Positions 17,036 through 25,590 of a stretch of DNA of 39,838 bases are shown here, one piece after another. Made by a program: the position numbers and the translations under genes. The notes under the pieces were generated by a model, which saw nothing but the letters and a program-made list of their open reading frames with translations, was not told the origin of the DNA and ran no database searches. Position 1 is the stretch's first letter. Each line of letters starts with the position of its first letter. The stretch is taken from contig NZ_JASKLS010000025.1 of the NCBI RefSeq assembly GCF_030124375.1, positions 1-39,838 of the forward strand, given 5' to 3'. Source of the stretch: Sinorhizobium sp. 6-70. Lineage in GTDB: Bacteria > Pseudomonadota > Alphaproteobacteria > Rhizobiales > Rhizobiaceae.

Positions 17036-17995
17036 ATGACCGAAGTCAAATTCGCAACATCGACCCAAGCGCCACACGATTACTCATTGTCGTCTCTGGA
17101 AGACTCGGGTTGGTCATCAGTTCCTACTGTAACAGAGCTCTCGGACGGTGACTTTGCGACCAAGTACCGGGATGCAATGCGGCCGGTTCTCCTACGTAGC
17201 GGCTGCGCGGCTTGGAGCGCTTGCTGGCGCTGGTCACCCCAGTATTTTAATGAGATTGCCGGAGAACTCACGATACCGGTGAAGACGCTTGATCACGGCG
17301 AAATTAAGCTCTCTTCTTGGAAGCTCTCAGAGTATACGCGGTTCCTCACAGGGCAGCTGCCGAGCGCGGATGGAGCGACCTTGAACCCAAGAGCAGTTCC
17401 GTACTGCCACGATATCCCACTGCTGGGCCTGGTGGAAAGCCTGGCAGAGGACTGCCAGCCCTTTCCTGGAGATTACCTCACTCCCTGGTACCGTCGGCAT
17501 TGGTGGCGCTATTCGCAGTTCTTCATGGGCCCGGCGGGCACCGTTACTCCGCTCCACTTTGACACCCTGCTTAGTCACAACCTGTTCTTCCAGATTTACG
17601 GCGACAAGCAGTTCACCATTCTCCCACCTAGCCAGGCTACGTGCTGTGGGCGCCGCGGGTGGAGGTGGTTTGATGTGGACCCCGAGCAACCGGACTATGT
17701 GCGTTTTCCGGAGTACGAGCAAGCGACACCCATAGTCATCACCGTAAGCGCTGGCGACATGCTGTATATGCCACCGGGAACCCTCCACCACGTTCGCAGC
17801 TTATCAACTTCGATTTCCTTCAATATCGATTTTCACACGAAACACAGCGTGTTGGATGCGTTGGCACAGTCGAACAAAGGAATGCCGGCAGAAATTGTCT
17901 ACTACAATGCGATCACGGCGCTGGGCGTATCCGCCGAAATCCCTGAAGACATCACGTTTCCGCTGTACCGCCCATACTTGAGTTATGTAAGTTGA
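17036..17995 (+). CDS. JmjC/cupin-8 family Fe(II)/2-oxoglutarate-dependent oxygenase
   Basis: A 319-residue soluble protein with a C-terminal double-stranded beta-helix of the JmjC (cupin-like, FIH-type) class. The iron ligands are H174 and D176 in TPLHFDTLLSHN, with the distal histidine in MPPGTLHHVRS (H251 or H252). K191 in YGDKQFTILPP is the expected 2-oxoglutarate contact. Members hydroxylate protein, peptide or small-molecule substrates. AGAAGG lies upstream of the ATG. In this setting the target could be DABA, a DABA-derived product, or the short peptide encoded after ask (inference). It is not EctD, which belongs to the PhyH family. Confidence 0.82.
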   Translation: MTEVKFATSTQAPHDYSLSSLEDSGWSSVPTVTELSDGDFATKYRDAMRPVLLRSGCAAWSACWRWSPQYFNEIAGELTIPVKTLDHGEIKLSSWKLSEYTRFLTGQLPSADGATLNPRAVPYCHDIPLLGLVESLAEDCQPFPGDYLTPWYRRHWWRYSQFFMGPAGTVTPLHFDTLLSHNLFFQIYGDKQFTILPPSQATCCGRRGWRWFDVDPEQPDYVRFPEYEQATPIVITVSAGDMLYMPPGTLHHVRSLSTSISFNIDFHTKHSVLDALAQSNKGMPAEIVYYNAITALGVSAEIPEDITFPLYRPYLSYVS

Positions 17996-17999
17996 AAGG

Positions 18000-18250
18000 G
18001 ATAGTCGCAGAGAGCCGCGAGCTGAAGGATTGGCATGAAGCCCTGAACTTTACGTCGGGAGCCAAGCCTCGTGGCGCTTGGAGCGGTGCTTTGACGGGCT
18101 TGATACCATACGGGCCATGAAGTCCAGGGCGTTCTGGCGATCACAGGATGCAGCGCCTTCTCGCCCAGATGCGGCGTGGTCGTCATTGCTGCGAGTGTCG
18201 ACAATCAGCCGTCTGTGTTCATCTTGGGCCCGCTCACGCTGGCATTTTAA
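18000..18250 (-). pseudogene. Possible IS5-like transposase scrap
   Basis: Short minus-strand stretches such as RRLIVDTRSNDDHAASGREG, and parts in other frames, vaguely recall the middle of IS5-group transposases. Frames are broken and no catalytic box is visible. The identification is weak. Confidence 0.25.
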
Positions 18251-18283
18251 TCCCGCGAGCCCGCACGCAGGTTGGCCCCACGG

Positions 18284-18310
18284 TTATCTCGCGTCAGCCC
18301 TTGCGAAATA
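18284..18310 (-). pseudogene. acdS: Last codons of acdS, cut off by IS66
   Basis: Joining this strand to the acdS frame at 25,611 across the IS66 element gives AIYFARADAR followed by TAA (18286-18284). The 3' end of acdS therefore lies 7.3 kb from the rest of the gene. Confidence 0.8.
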
Positions 18311-18330
18311 GTAAGCGGCAAGCTGACCCC
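18303..18330 (+). repeat. IS66 left end: target duplication and inverted repeat
   Basis: GCGAAATA (18303-18310) is repeated exactly at 25611-25618. Next to it, the IS66 end begins GTAAGCGGCAAGCT, matching the complement of the right end (GTAAGCGACAAGCT) with one difference in 14. IS66 elements make 8-bp duplications. Confidence 0.92.
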
Positions 18331-18393
18331 ATCTGGCGCCGGTAGCGCAGGCGCCTGTATTGCGGACAGACGATTCACAAACTGTGAGCTTCT

Positions 18394-18780
18394 ATGTCTG
18401 CGCCTAGCTCTGGAACTAGAAACGTCCATATGATCGAACTCGTTCCGGAACGGCTTGAGGGTGCGCCGCGGCAGTTTCGGCGGCGCTGGTCCGATGAATT
18501 CAAGGAGCGGGTTGTGGCTGAGGCGATGGAGCCTGGCGCAAGCGTTTCAGCGATTGCACATCGTATGGGCATACATCCATCACAACTATTTGGCTGGCGT
18601 CGTGATGCTCGTGCCGGACAACGATCCTTCGCGGCTGATCCGGCTGTTGGGGTGGAAGCTGGGCCGGTTGGTGCGAGAGCGGTGATCGAGCTTGTCATCG
18701 GCGACATCGTTGTCCGGGCTGGCGCAGATATCGATGAAGCGCACCTACGGCGCGTTATCCCGGCGGTGCGATCGGCATGA
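18394..18780 (+). CDS. tnpA: IS66 accessory protein TnpA
   Basis: A 128-residue TnpA of the IS66 family. The helix-turn-helix region contains RRWSDEFKERVVAEAMEPGA and VSAIAHRMGIHPSQLFGWRR, the pattern of the transposase-8 fold. It begins MSAPSSGTRN just inside the left end, and its TGA overlaps the ATG of tnpB (ATGA), as is usual in IS66. The frame is intact. Confidence 0.9.
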   Translation: MSAPSSGTRNVHMIELVPERLEGAPRQFRRRWSDEFKERVVAEAMEPGASVSAIAHRMGIHPSQLFGWRRDARAGQRSFAADPAVGVEAGPVGARAVIELVIGDIVVRAGADIDEAHLRRVIPAVRSA

Positions 18781-18884
18781 TCCCTTCGGGCGTGAAAGTC
18801 TTTCTTGCGAGCCATCCCATCGACTTCCGCAAAGGCCCGGACAGCTTACTGTCGCTTGTGCGCGATGCCGGCAATGACCCGTTC
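18777..18884 (+). pseudogene. tnpB: IS66 tnpB, 5' part (36 codons)
   Basis: It starts MIPSGVKVFLASHPIDFRKG, the standard IS66 Orf2 N-terminus, and is cut after GNDPF by the recombinase-trio element. The 3' part resumes at 22,315 in the same frame with NGALYVFRAKR. Confidence 0.9.
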
Positions 18885-18967
18885 TTATGTGCCGGGCGAG
18901 ATTATGTGGCGGATCTGTCCCGGCGCCAGCCGAGGCCCGTCTAATCTGGAATTCTCCGCCACATAAT
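18885..18967 (+). repeat. RIT left inverted repeat
   Basis: An 83-base repeat, almost identical to the complement of 22,201-22,282 (one substitution and one extra base). It contains the short motif TTATGTG(G/C)CGG three times, at its outer end, just inside, and inverted at its inner end, which probably marks recombinase binding sites. Confidence 0.92.
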
Positions 18968-19026
18968 ATTTCGTGCCTCTTGGGATGGGTGCGGGATTCC
19001 CCCGCGCCGCTATTCGGAGGGACAAC

Positions 19027-20265
19027 ATGCTCGAGTTCTATTTCTCGTATCGTGGGGTGCTCAAGCGCCTGCGTAGTGGTGCGCTTGGTGGCGAGATGGA
19101 TCGCCTCGCGGAGCATTTCTTCACGCTCGGTTATAAGCGAGCGTCCGCCAAGATTTACCTGAGCCGGATTGCGCGTTTTAGCCAGTTTGCCTTGACGCGC
19201 TGTGGTCCGATGCCGATCCATCAAGATGTCATCGACAGCTATTTGGGCGCGTTTGCTACTGATACTCCGCGCATTGGGGCAGTATCGGCTCTGGCACATG
19301 CACGGCGAGTGGCTCCGGAGCGGTTCATTATTTCCGTTTCAAGTGAAGAGGATAATCCGGATGCTCCGCTTCTGGCCTCCTTTTCGGACTATCTGCGCAG
19401 GGTACGGGGCCTGGAGCCGAAGACCCGCGAAGGCGTTCTTCTGGGCGGCCGCCGCTTTCTGGATTGGTTGCGCCATCACCACCCCGGCCAAAGTCTTGAG
19501 GCGTTGACAGCTGAGCACGTGCTTGCTGCTGTCGAGCATCGGCTGTCGCTATCGGCGACCTCCGGCACCCGCACGGCAGCGACTTCTCACATTCGAACAT
19601 TTCTTCGGTTTTTATATTGGGCTGGCCACCATCACCAAGATCTTGCCCGCATCGTCCCGAGAACGCCGTATTGGCGTTTGGCGCATCTCCCGCCGCGCCT
19701 TGCATGGGGTGACGTTCGGCGCGCAATCGATGCGATCGGCCCAACGACGCCGGTCGCTATCCGCGATCGAGCCGTCCTGCTGCTGCTCGCCACCACGGGC
19801 ATTCGCAACGGCGAGTTACGCGCCATTCGGCTGCAGGATATCGACTGGCGTACTGGCGAGGTTTTTATCCGGCGTACCAAGGGCAAGCGTGATCGGGTGG
19901 TGCCACTCCTCGAGGAGACCGGCGCGGCGCTCGTCGACTACATCCTGCGCGCTCGACCGAAGGTGGACAGTCCGTATCTGTTCCTGTCGTTCACGCCGCC
20001 GGTGGGACCGTTCAAGTCTGCGGCGCCTGTTTCAAGGATCGTGAGGAAGCGGTTGCGGCATGGCGGGGTCGAACTCGGGCGGGTCGCAGGTGCACATCTC
20101 CTGCGCCACAGCCTCGCCACTCAGCTTGTCGGGCAGCGAAGGCCAATCAACGAGGTCGCCGATCTTCTTGGTCACCGGAGCATCAACACAACGGCGCTGT
20201 ACGTAAAGGTTGCGGCCTCGCAACTCGCCGAGGTCGCACTCCCCTTTCCGGGAGGCGCTGCATGA
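19027..20265 (+). CDS. ritA: Tyrosine recombinase, first gene of the RIT trio (RitA)
   Basis: 412 residues from the ATG at 19027, with GGAGGG upstream. The N-terminal SAM-like DNA-binding region is followed by the catalytic domain: first arginine in TTGIRNGELRAIRLQD, lysine in RRTKGKRDRVVPL, HLLRHSLATQL, and LGHRSINTTALYVKV with the nucleophilic tyrosine. All expected catalytic residues are present. Its stop overlaps the start of the second recombinase (ATGA), as in other recombinase trios where the three proteins act together. Confidence 0.9.
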   Translation: MLEFYFSYRGVLKRLRSGALGGEMDRLAEHFFTLGYKRASAKIYLSRIARFSQFALTRCGPMPIHQDVIDSYLGAFATDTPRIGAVSALAHARRVAPERFIISVSSEEDNPDAPLLASFSDYLRRVRGLEPKTREGVLLGGRRFLDWLRHHHPGQSLEALTAEHVLAAVEHRLSLSATSGTRTAATSHIRTFLRFLYWAGHHHQDLARIVPRTPYWRLAHLPPRLAWGDVRRAIDAIGPTTPVAIRDRAVLLLLATTGIRNGELRAIRLQDIDWRTGEVFIRRTKGKRDRVVPLLEETGAALVDYILRARPKVDSPYLFLSFTPPVGPFKSAAPVSRIVRKRLRHGGVELGRVAGAHLLRHSLATQLVGQRRPINEVADLLGHRSINTTALYVKVAASQLAEVALPFPGGAA

Positions 20266-21194
20266 CCGCCTTTGCCCGATTCCTCGGCGAGAAGGTCGAG
20301 CGTTACATCGAACTGCGCCACTCGCTCGGCTATGCCTTCAGCAAACAAGCCGGTACGTTGCGCGCTTTCGTCCGCTACGTTGAACGCACTCAATTCGACG
20401 GGCCCGCCACCCGGACGATGGCGCTGGACTTCGTCCTGTCCTTCGGCGGCGCCGCCAACAGCCGCGCTACTCGTCACGGCGTGCTCCGCCGATTCTACGA
20501 GTATCTCGCTGTCTATGACGCCCAAACCGAAGCCTTGGAGCGCAGAGCCTTTCCCAGATCCAGGGCGATTCCGCCTCCACGGATCCTCAGCGAGGCAGAG
20601 TTGGCGTCGCTCATCGACGCATGCGCCCGCATTTCGCCAGGCATCCCTCTCAGGGGGCGGACGATGGCGACGCTGATCGGACTGTTAGCAAGCTCGCGAC
20701 TGCGATCGGGGGAAGTGGTCAGGCTTGATCGTGCCGATGTCGATCTGACCAACGGGGTTCTTCTGGTTCGGAAGACGAAGTTCCGCAAGGATCGTCTCGT
20801 TCCGGTTCACACGACGACCCAAACAGCGCTTCGCCGCTATGCCCGTGAGCGCGATGCCGCTTTTCCCAGTCCCAAGCACCAGGCCTTCTTCCTCAGCTCT
20901 CGTGGCAACCGCCTCTCGGCGACTGGCTTGCAAAGCGGATTTGCTCAGGTCCGCAAGTTCGCCGGCCTTGATGACGGCAAGCCGTTGCGGCCGCACGATC
21001 TGCGGCACCGGTTTGCCGTGACCCGCATGAGCCTTTGGCATCAACAACGCGCCAACGACCAGGCGCTACTCCCGGTGCTCGCCACCTATCTCGGCCACGC
21101 CAACTACAGTGACACAGCCTATTACCTCACTGGCTCGGTGGATCTTCTCGCCATGGCGGCGGAGCGCGCTTTCCTCGATGGAGGCGCAGCATGA
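20262..21194 (+). CDS. ritB: Tyrosine recombinase, second gene of the RIT trio (RitB)
   Basis: 310 residues. The N-terminus (MTAFARFLGEKVERYIELRH) is the usual short DNA-binding domain. The catalytic domain has SSRLRSGEVVRLDRADVDL, the lysine in VRKTKFRKDRLVPV, HDLRHRFAV, and YLGHANYSDTAYYLTGS with the nucleophile. It overlaps both neighbours by ATGA, so the three are co-translated. The frame is intact. Confidence 0.9.
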   Translation: MTAFARFLGEKVERYIELRHSLGYAFSKQAGTLRAFVRYVERTQFDGPATRTMALDFVLSFGGAANSRATRHGVLRRFYEYLAVYDAQTEALERRAFPRSRAIPPPRILSEAELASLIDACARISPGIPLRGRTMATLIGLLASSRLRSGEVVRLDRADVDLTNGVLLVRKTKFRKDRLVPVHTTTQTALRRYARERDAAFPSPKHQAFFLSSRGNRLSATGLQSGFAQVRKFAGLDDGKPLRPHDLRHRFAVTRMSLWHQQRANDQALLPVLATYLGHANYSDTAYYLTGSVDLLAMAAERAFLDGGAA

Positions 21195-22198
21195 GTGAAC
21201 ACTTACTCCTAGCGCCGCTCTTGGAGTCCTACTTTCGCCGGCGCCTGACCAAACAACGCAATTCGACTCCCGCGACCATGGCCAGCTATCGCGACGCCTT
21301 GCGCATGCTCATCCTCTTTGCCGCCACCCGGTTGCGGAAGAAGCCGGCTGCGTTGGTGCTCGAGGAGCTCGATCGAGACCTCATTCTCGCCTTTCTCGAC
21401 GAACTCGAGGAGAAGCGGAACAACACCATCGCCACGCGCAACGCCCGCCTAGCGGCGATCCGATCGTTCTTCCACCATGTCGCAGCCGCCGATCCGGCGT
21501 CCTTCGGTGTCGCCCAACGCGTGCTGACGATTCCCATAAAGCGGGCGCACATCGAGGTGACGCACCACCTCACCAAGGCCGAAGTGGACGCCCTCATCGA
21601 GGCGCCCAATCCAAGGACGTCCCGTGGTCGGCGTGACCGCACGTTTCTACTGTTCCTGGCACGGACCGGCGCGCGGGTCTCCGAAGCTACCGGCGTCAAC
21701 GCGAACGACCTTCAGTTGGAACGGTCGCACCCGCAAGTACTGCTGCGCGGCAAAGGGCGCAGAGACCGCGTCATCCCCATTCCTCAGGATCTGGCGAGAG
21801 CACTGACAACCTTGTTGGCCGAACACGGAATCGCGAACCACGAGCCGCGACCGATATTCGTCGGCGCCCGCAACGAGCGCCTGACGCGCTTCGGAGCAAC
21901 CCACATCGTGCGGCGAGCCGTGGCCCAGGCCGTGACCATCAGGCCGGCCTTGGCCCAAAAGCCTATATCGCCGCACATCTTCCGACACTCACTGGCCATG
22001 AAGCTCCTCCAGTCGGGCGTTGACCTTCTGACGATCCAAGCCTGGCTCGGGCACGCACAGGTCGCTACAACCCATCGCTATGCCGCCGCCGATGTCGAGA
22101 TGATGCGTAAAGGTCTCGAGAAGGCTGGAGTCGCCGGCGATCTTGGCGTCCGTTTCCGACCAAATGACGCCGTGCTGCAACTACTGAACAGTATCTGA
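21191..22198 (+). CDS. ritC: Tyrosine recombinase, third gene of the RIT trio (RitC)
   Basis: 335 residues. Conserved positions are TGARVSEATGV, the lysine in LLRGKGRRDRVIPI, HIFRHSLAMKLLQSG, and WLGHAQVATTHRYAAAD with the nucleophilic tyrosine. It overlaps the second recombinase by ATGA and stops three bases before the right inverted repeat. All catalytic residues are present. The three proteins differ enough to be separate subfamilies, as in known RIT elements, and are not recent duplicates. Confidence 0.9.
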   Translation: MSEHLLLAPLLESYFRRRLTKQRNSTPATMASYRDALRMLILFAATRLRKKPAALVLEELDRDLILAFLDELEEKRNNTIATRNARLAAIRSFFHHVAAADPASFGVAQRVLTIPIKRAHIEVTHHLTKAEVDALIEAPNPRTSRGRRDRTFLLFLARTGARVSEATGVNANDLQLERSHPQVLLRGKGRRDRVIPIPQDLARALTTLLAEHGIANHEPRPIFVGARNERLTRFGATHIVRRAVAQAVTIRPALAQKPISPHIFRHSLAMKLLQSGVDLLTIQAWLGHAQVATTHRYAAADVEMMRKGLEKAGVAGDLGVRFRPNDAVLQLLNSI

Positions 22199-22200
22199 GT

Positions 22201-22282
22201 ATTATGTGGCGGAGAATTCCAGATTAGACGGGCCTCGGCTGGCGCCGGACGGATCCGCCACATAATCTCGCCCGGCACATAA
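22201..22282 (-). repeat. RIT right inverted repeat
   Basis: The complement of the left repeat with one substitution and one missing base. It carries the same TTATGTG-type motifs in mirror order. Confidence 0.92.
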
Positions 22283-22286
22283 CATC

Positions 22287-22310
22287 GGTTATGTGGCGCA
22301 CCACATAACC
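22287..22310. repeat. Palindromic recombinase-site-like sequence at the RIT right end
   Basis: Ten-base arms, GGTTATGTGG and its exact complement, flank CGCA. The arms repeat the TTATGTGG motif of the inverted repeats. Two arms around a short centre is the layout of a tyrosine-recombinase core site. No equal palindrome is found outside the left repeat. Confidence 0.65.
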
Positions 22311-22314
22311 GTAT

Positions 22315-22551
22315 AACGGTGCGCTCTATGTCTTCCGGGCCAAACGGGCGGACCGGATCAAGATCGTCTGGTGGGATGGATCCGGGGTTTGCCTCTATGC
22401 CAAGCGGTTAGAGAAAGCGCAGTTCTGCTGGCCACGCATCGGCCACAGCCGGGTCCAACTCAACCATGCCCAGCTCCTGGCTCTGGTCGACGGGATGGAC
22501 TGGAAGCGGGTGCGATCGACGCCGGTCAAGCCTCCCGAGATTGTTGGGTAG
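22315..22551 (+). pseudogene. tnpB: IS66 tnpB, 3' part (78 codons)
   Basis: It resumes with NGALYVFRAKRADRIKIVWW and runs to LLALVDGMDWKRV and the TAG at 22,549-22,551. Joined to 18,777-18,884 it gives a complete 114-residue TnpB, the normal size. Confidence 0.9.
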
Positions 22552-22619
22552 AACCGCTGCGGCGAAGTGAATCAGGGGGCTGAAACCGCGGGCGGGTCAC
22601 GGCGAAATATGCTCTGATC

Positions 22620-24020
22620 ATGCCCATGACGCGCCCCGATCTTGAGCTTCCGGATGATGTTGAGGCACCGAAAGCCATGGTTCTTGCCATGGCCGAAAAG
22701 GCAGCCCGCGTCGAGGCTTTGGAAAAGCAGGTCGATGACCTCCAGGCCCGTAACGCTGACGCCGATGAGCGCATCGAGCGGCTGACGCAGATCCTGAAGG
22801 CCTTCGATCCGGCCCGCTTTGGCCGACGTTCGGAAAAGCTTGCAACATCTACAGTCGATGACGAGCAGCACGCCTTTGTCTTCGAGGAGATCGAGACCGG
22901 CATTGCCGCGATCAAGGCCCAGGTCACGAAAGGCCGCGGGAATGCGGGTGGCAAACGTGCACCGCGGCCACGCAAGGGCTTCGCGCCTCATCTTGAGCGC
23001 GTCGAGGTCGTGATCGAGCCGGAAGAGTTGCCCGAACACGCGGGCAAGCAGAAGATCCGGATCGGAGAAGACGTCTCCGAACGGCTGGACGTCGTCGCAG
23101 CTAAGTTCCGTGTCATCGTCACGCGTCGTCCCAAATACGCTTTTAGGAACGAGGACGGCGTCATCCAGGCCGCGGCTCCGGCCCACATCATCGAAGGCGG
23201 CATTCCAACAGAAGCGCTTCTGGCCCAGATCGCCGTGTCCAAATATGCAGACGGCCTGCCACTCTATCGCCAGGAAACCATCTACGCGCGTGACAAGGTC
23301 GAACTTGACCGCAAGCTTATGGCCCAATGGATGGGCAAGCTGGGGTTCGAGCTCGACATCCTCGCCGATCACATCCTGAACGAGATCAAGAAGGCCGAGC
23401 GGATCTTTGCCGACGAAACGACCTTGCCGACACTTGCGCCTGGGTCCGGGTCGGCAAGGACAGCGTGGCTATGGGCATATGCCAGAGACGATCGGACCTT
23501 CGGAGGCAACAGCCCGCCGATGGTGGCCTATCGCTTCGAGGACAGTCGAGCGACCGAGTGCGTTGCACGGCACCTCAGCGGCTATCGCGGCATTTTGCAA
23601 GTCGATGGGTATGGTGCCTACAGCAAGCTTGTCCGCAAGGATGGAGGCAACGACGGCGTTGTCTTGGCTGGCTGTTGGTCGCACAGCCGACGGAAGTTCT
23701 ACGAGTTGCACGTTGCGAAAAGCTCGAAAGTCGCCACAGAAACGGTCGAGCGGATGGCAAAGCTCTGGGAGATCGAGGAAACCGTCCGCGGCCAAAGTAC
23801 TGAATCTCGTGCCGCAGCGCGTCAGAAAAAGTCGATGGCGATCGTGCGCGATCTCTTTACTTTTTGGCAGGCGACCCTGCCGCGGGTCTCCGGAAAATCC
23901 AAACTCGCCGAGGCGCTCCGGTATGCCATCTCGCGTCGCGACATCTTCGAGCGCTTCCTGACCGACGGTCGCGTCGAGTTCGATTCCAACATTGTCGAGC
24001 GAGCTATCAGACCCCAGGCA
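22620..24020 (+). pseudogene. tnpC: IS66 transposase tnpC, 5' part (467 codons)
   Basis: The IS66 DDE transposase starts MPMTRPDLELPDDVEAPKAM with a coiled-coil-like N-terminus (VEALEKQVDDLQARNADADE). It continues through LARFGRRSEKL-type and zinc-finger-region blocks and the DDE core (FADETTLPTL, LQVDGYGAYSKL), and is cut after FDSNIVERAIRPQA. The last residue of the DDE triad region is present. The remaining 65 codons lie at 25,391-25,588 in frame. Confidence 0.9.
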
Positions 24021-24047
24021 AACGTTGATTCATTGTACCCCTCTTCT

Positions 24048-24905
24048 TCAAGTATCTGGAAACATTGATATTTGCTTTTGCGCTTCGGCACGATACGGGC
24101 CGCTCTTGCTACGTATGGCTTTGAGTACGTCCTGTGTTTGACGATGACAGGCTTCGATTTGCCATGGGGCACCCGGGACGACCTGCTCAGCGGGCAAAAT
24201 GCGATCAACAATAAGGCGGCGAATGACGTGGCTGGTCACTTCCAAGCATTTAGCGGCCTCTTTCATGGTCAGCCACTGCCCATCTTTCTCGGCGGGCCGG
24301 AAAGCATGAATGCCCTGAACCCTGCGAATGGAGCTGACACGGTGCGCAGTCCAGGTTTTGTTTTGACCCGTTCGAACGCCCATTCGGTTCAACGTAGCGG
24401 CGATATCATCGTCGGAATAACGGGTCGCCGTTTGCTTCATGACGGCAAGCGCCTGGTCAGGCGTCTGGCATCCGTGTTCGCCGGTTTTGGGCTTGCGCAC
24501 ACGCAGAACCGAATGTTGTCCACCCTTCCAGTGAATGGTCAGAACGACCTCCCGGTTTGCTTCCACAAGGCCACAAAGCTCGAGAAGATGATGCCAGTCG
24601 CGACCATTGCGTGCCAGGCGTGACGCGTCGAAGCAAAGGACAGCCCCGACTTCACCGGCACACAATGCCACTACCAGCTTCTCAAAACCCGGACGAGCAA
24701 CCATTCCACTGGCCGATCGCCCGAGATCATCGTCGATGACCTCAACCGTGCGGAAGCCGCGATGGCGTGCGACGTCAACGAGCTCATATTGCCGGCGACG
24801 GCTCTCGGGGTTGTTCTCGACCTGACCTGGGCTCGACTGCCGCACGTAAACAATGGCTTTCCGCTGCGGGATGGTGGGAGGAAGGATCTCAACGGTCGTC
24901 ATCAT
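24048..24905 (-). pseudogene. Large serine recombinase with an in-frame internal deletion
   Basis: The N-terminal resolvase domain is recognisable: AIVYVRQSSPGQVENNPES with the catalytic serine, then DDDLGRSASGMVARPGF and VLCFDASRLARNGRDWHHLL. After LCGLVEA the sequence jumps to the C-terminal part REVVLTIHWKGGQHSVLRVR and RTGQNKTWTAHRVSSIRRV, ending at FPDT. The full-length relatives I know have several hundred further residues, including the recombinase and zinc-ribbon domains. This 285-residue frame is open but should lack activity. Its ATG overlaps the stop of the small upstream ORF. Confidence 0.8.
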
Positions 24906-25055
24906 TCCGTTCCTCCTCCTTCATGCCAGTGGCCGCCTCGATGAGAAGCGTGGCAAGGTTCGACACCAGCCGCCGTCGGTCGCTCGCTGGGAGGCCGAGA
25001 AGGCGCGGCGGTTCGAAGGAGATCAGGAGCTGGCGCTGATGCGGTTGAAGGCGAA
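24889..25055 (-). CDS. Small protein of the serine-recombinase element
   Basis: This minus-strand frame reads RQLLISFEPPRLLGLPASD, then RRRLVSNLATLLIEAA, and stops at 24,889 inside the first codons of the recombinase. A small protein of this kind precedes the recombinase in related elements, as I remember them. No clear start codon is visible, so the 5' limit is approximate. Confidence 0.5.
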
Positions 25056-25380
25056 AATACCGGGTCGGGCATCTTGGGGTTCCTCGACGAGATTCGGTTC
25101 GCCGGAACAGGGTCGCCGCATTCCGCGGCGCTGTAAAAGGTCATCCAGATCCACAAGGGCCGGCAATGAGACCCGAGGCGTCCCCAATTCCATGCCAGCA
25201 CAGCACGCCGCATCGAGCATCCAGGCTGCGATCGCCGTCACAACGCCGGGCATGACCTCAACGTGGACAAACTGCCCCTTCTTACGGTTCTCGCTATAGT
25301 GCAGCCGCAGACGACGACCGAAATAGGGATGCCAGCGATAGTGGACGACAACTTCTCGCCCGACATGGGCAGAATGTTCG
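25023..25380 (-). CDS. DUF5372-like small protein, first gene of the element
   Basis: The frame reads VGREVVVHYRWHPYFGRRLR, then SENRKKGQFVHVEVMPGVVT and a C-terminus with VSLPALVDLDDLLQRRGM, ending at the TGA at 25,025-25,023. The HPYFGRRL box and length resemble the small proteins found before serine recombinases of this type. The start appears to be missing near the element edge, so it may be truncated. Its function is unknown. Confidence 0.5.
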
Positions 25381-25390
25381 GTAGATGGCC

Positions 25391-25588
25391 ATCACCAGGA
25401 AAAATAGCCTCTTCGCTGGTAGCGACGGCGGCGGCAGGACCTGGGCGACGATCGCGACGCTCCTCCAGACGGCAAAGATGAATACCGTCGATCCCCAAGC
25501 TTGGCTCACCCAGACACTTGAGCGTCTTGCAAATGGATGGCCCAGCAGCGAAATTGACGCCCTCATGCCGTGGAACTACGCGGCCTGA
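25391..25588 (+). pseudogene. tnpC: IS66 tnpC, 3' part (65 codons)
   Basis: It resumes at ITRKNSLFAGSDGGGRTWAT and ends with SSEIDALMPWNYAA and a stop, the normal IS66 TnpC tail. With the 5' part it totals 532 residues. Confidence 0.9.
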
Positions 25589-25590
25589 AC

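Larger units (their letters stand above)
18885..22314 (+). mobile_element. RIT (recombinase-in-trio) element inside tnpB
   Basis: Three overlapping tyrosine recombinase genes lie between 83- and 82-bp inverted repeats (18,885-18,967 and 22,201-22,282). This is the build of the known RIT elements. The outer limits are set by the point where tnpB becomes continuous again: 3,430 bases are inserted and tnpB is restored without loss or gain. The right side carries 32 further bases with a short palindrome beyond the inverted repeat. All three genes are intact, so the element may be active. Confidence 0.9.
24021..25390 (-). mobile_element. Serine-recombinase element inserted in tnpC
   Basis: These 1,370 bases interrupt tnpC exactly between the codons of A and I in PQA-ITRKN. 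Removing them restores the frame with no target duplication, as expected for serine-recombinase transposition. The cargo on the minus strand is three overlapping genes: a DUF5372-like protein, a small protein and a large serine recombinase with an internal deletion. I saw no clear inverted repeats at its ends. Confidence 0.8.
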
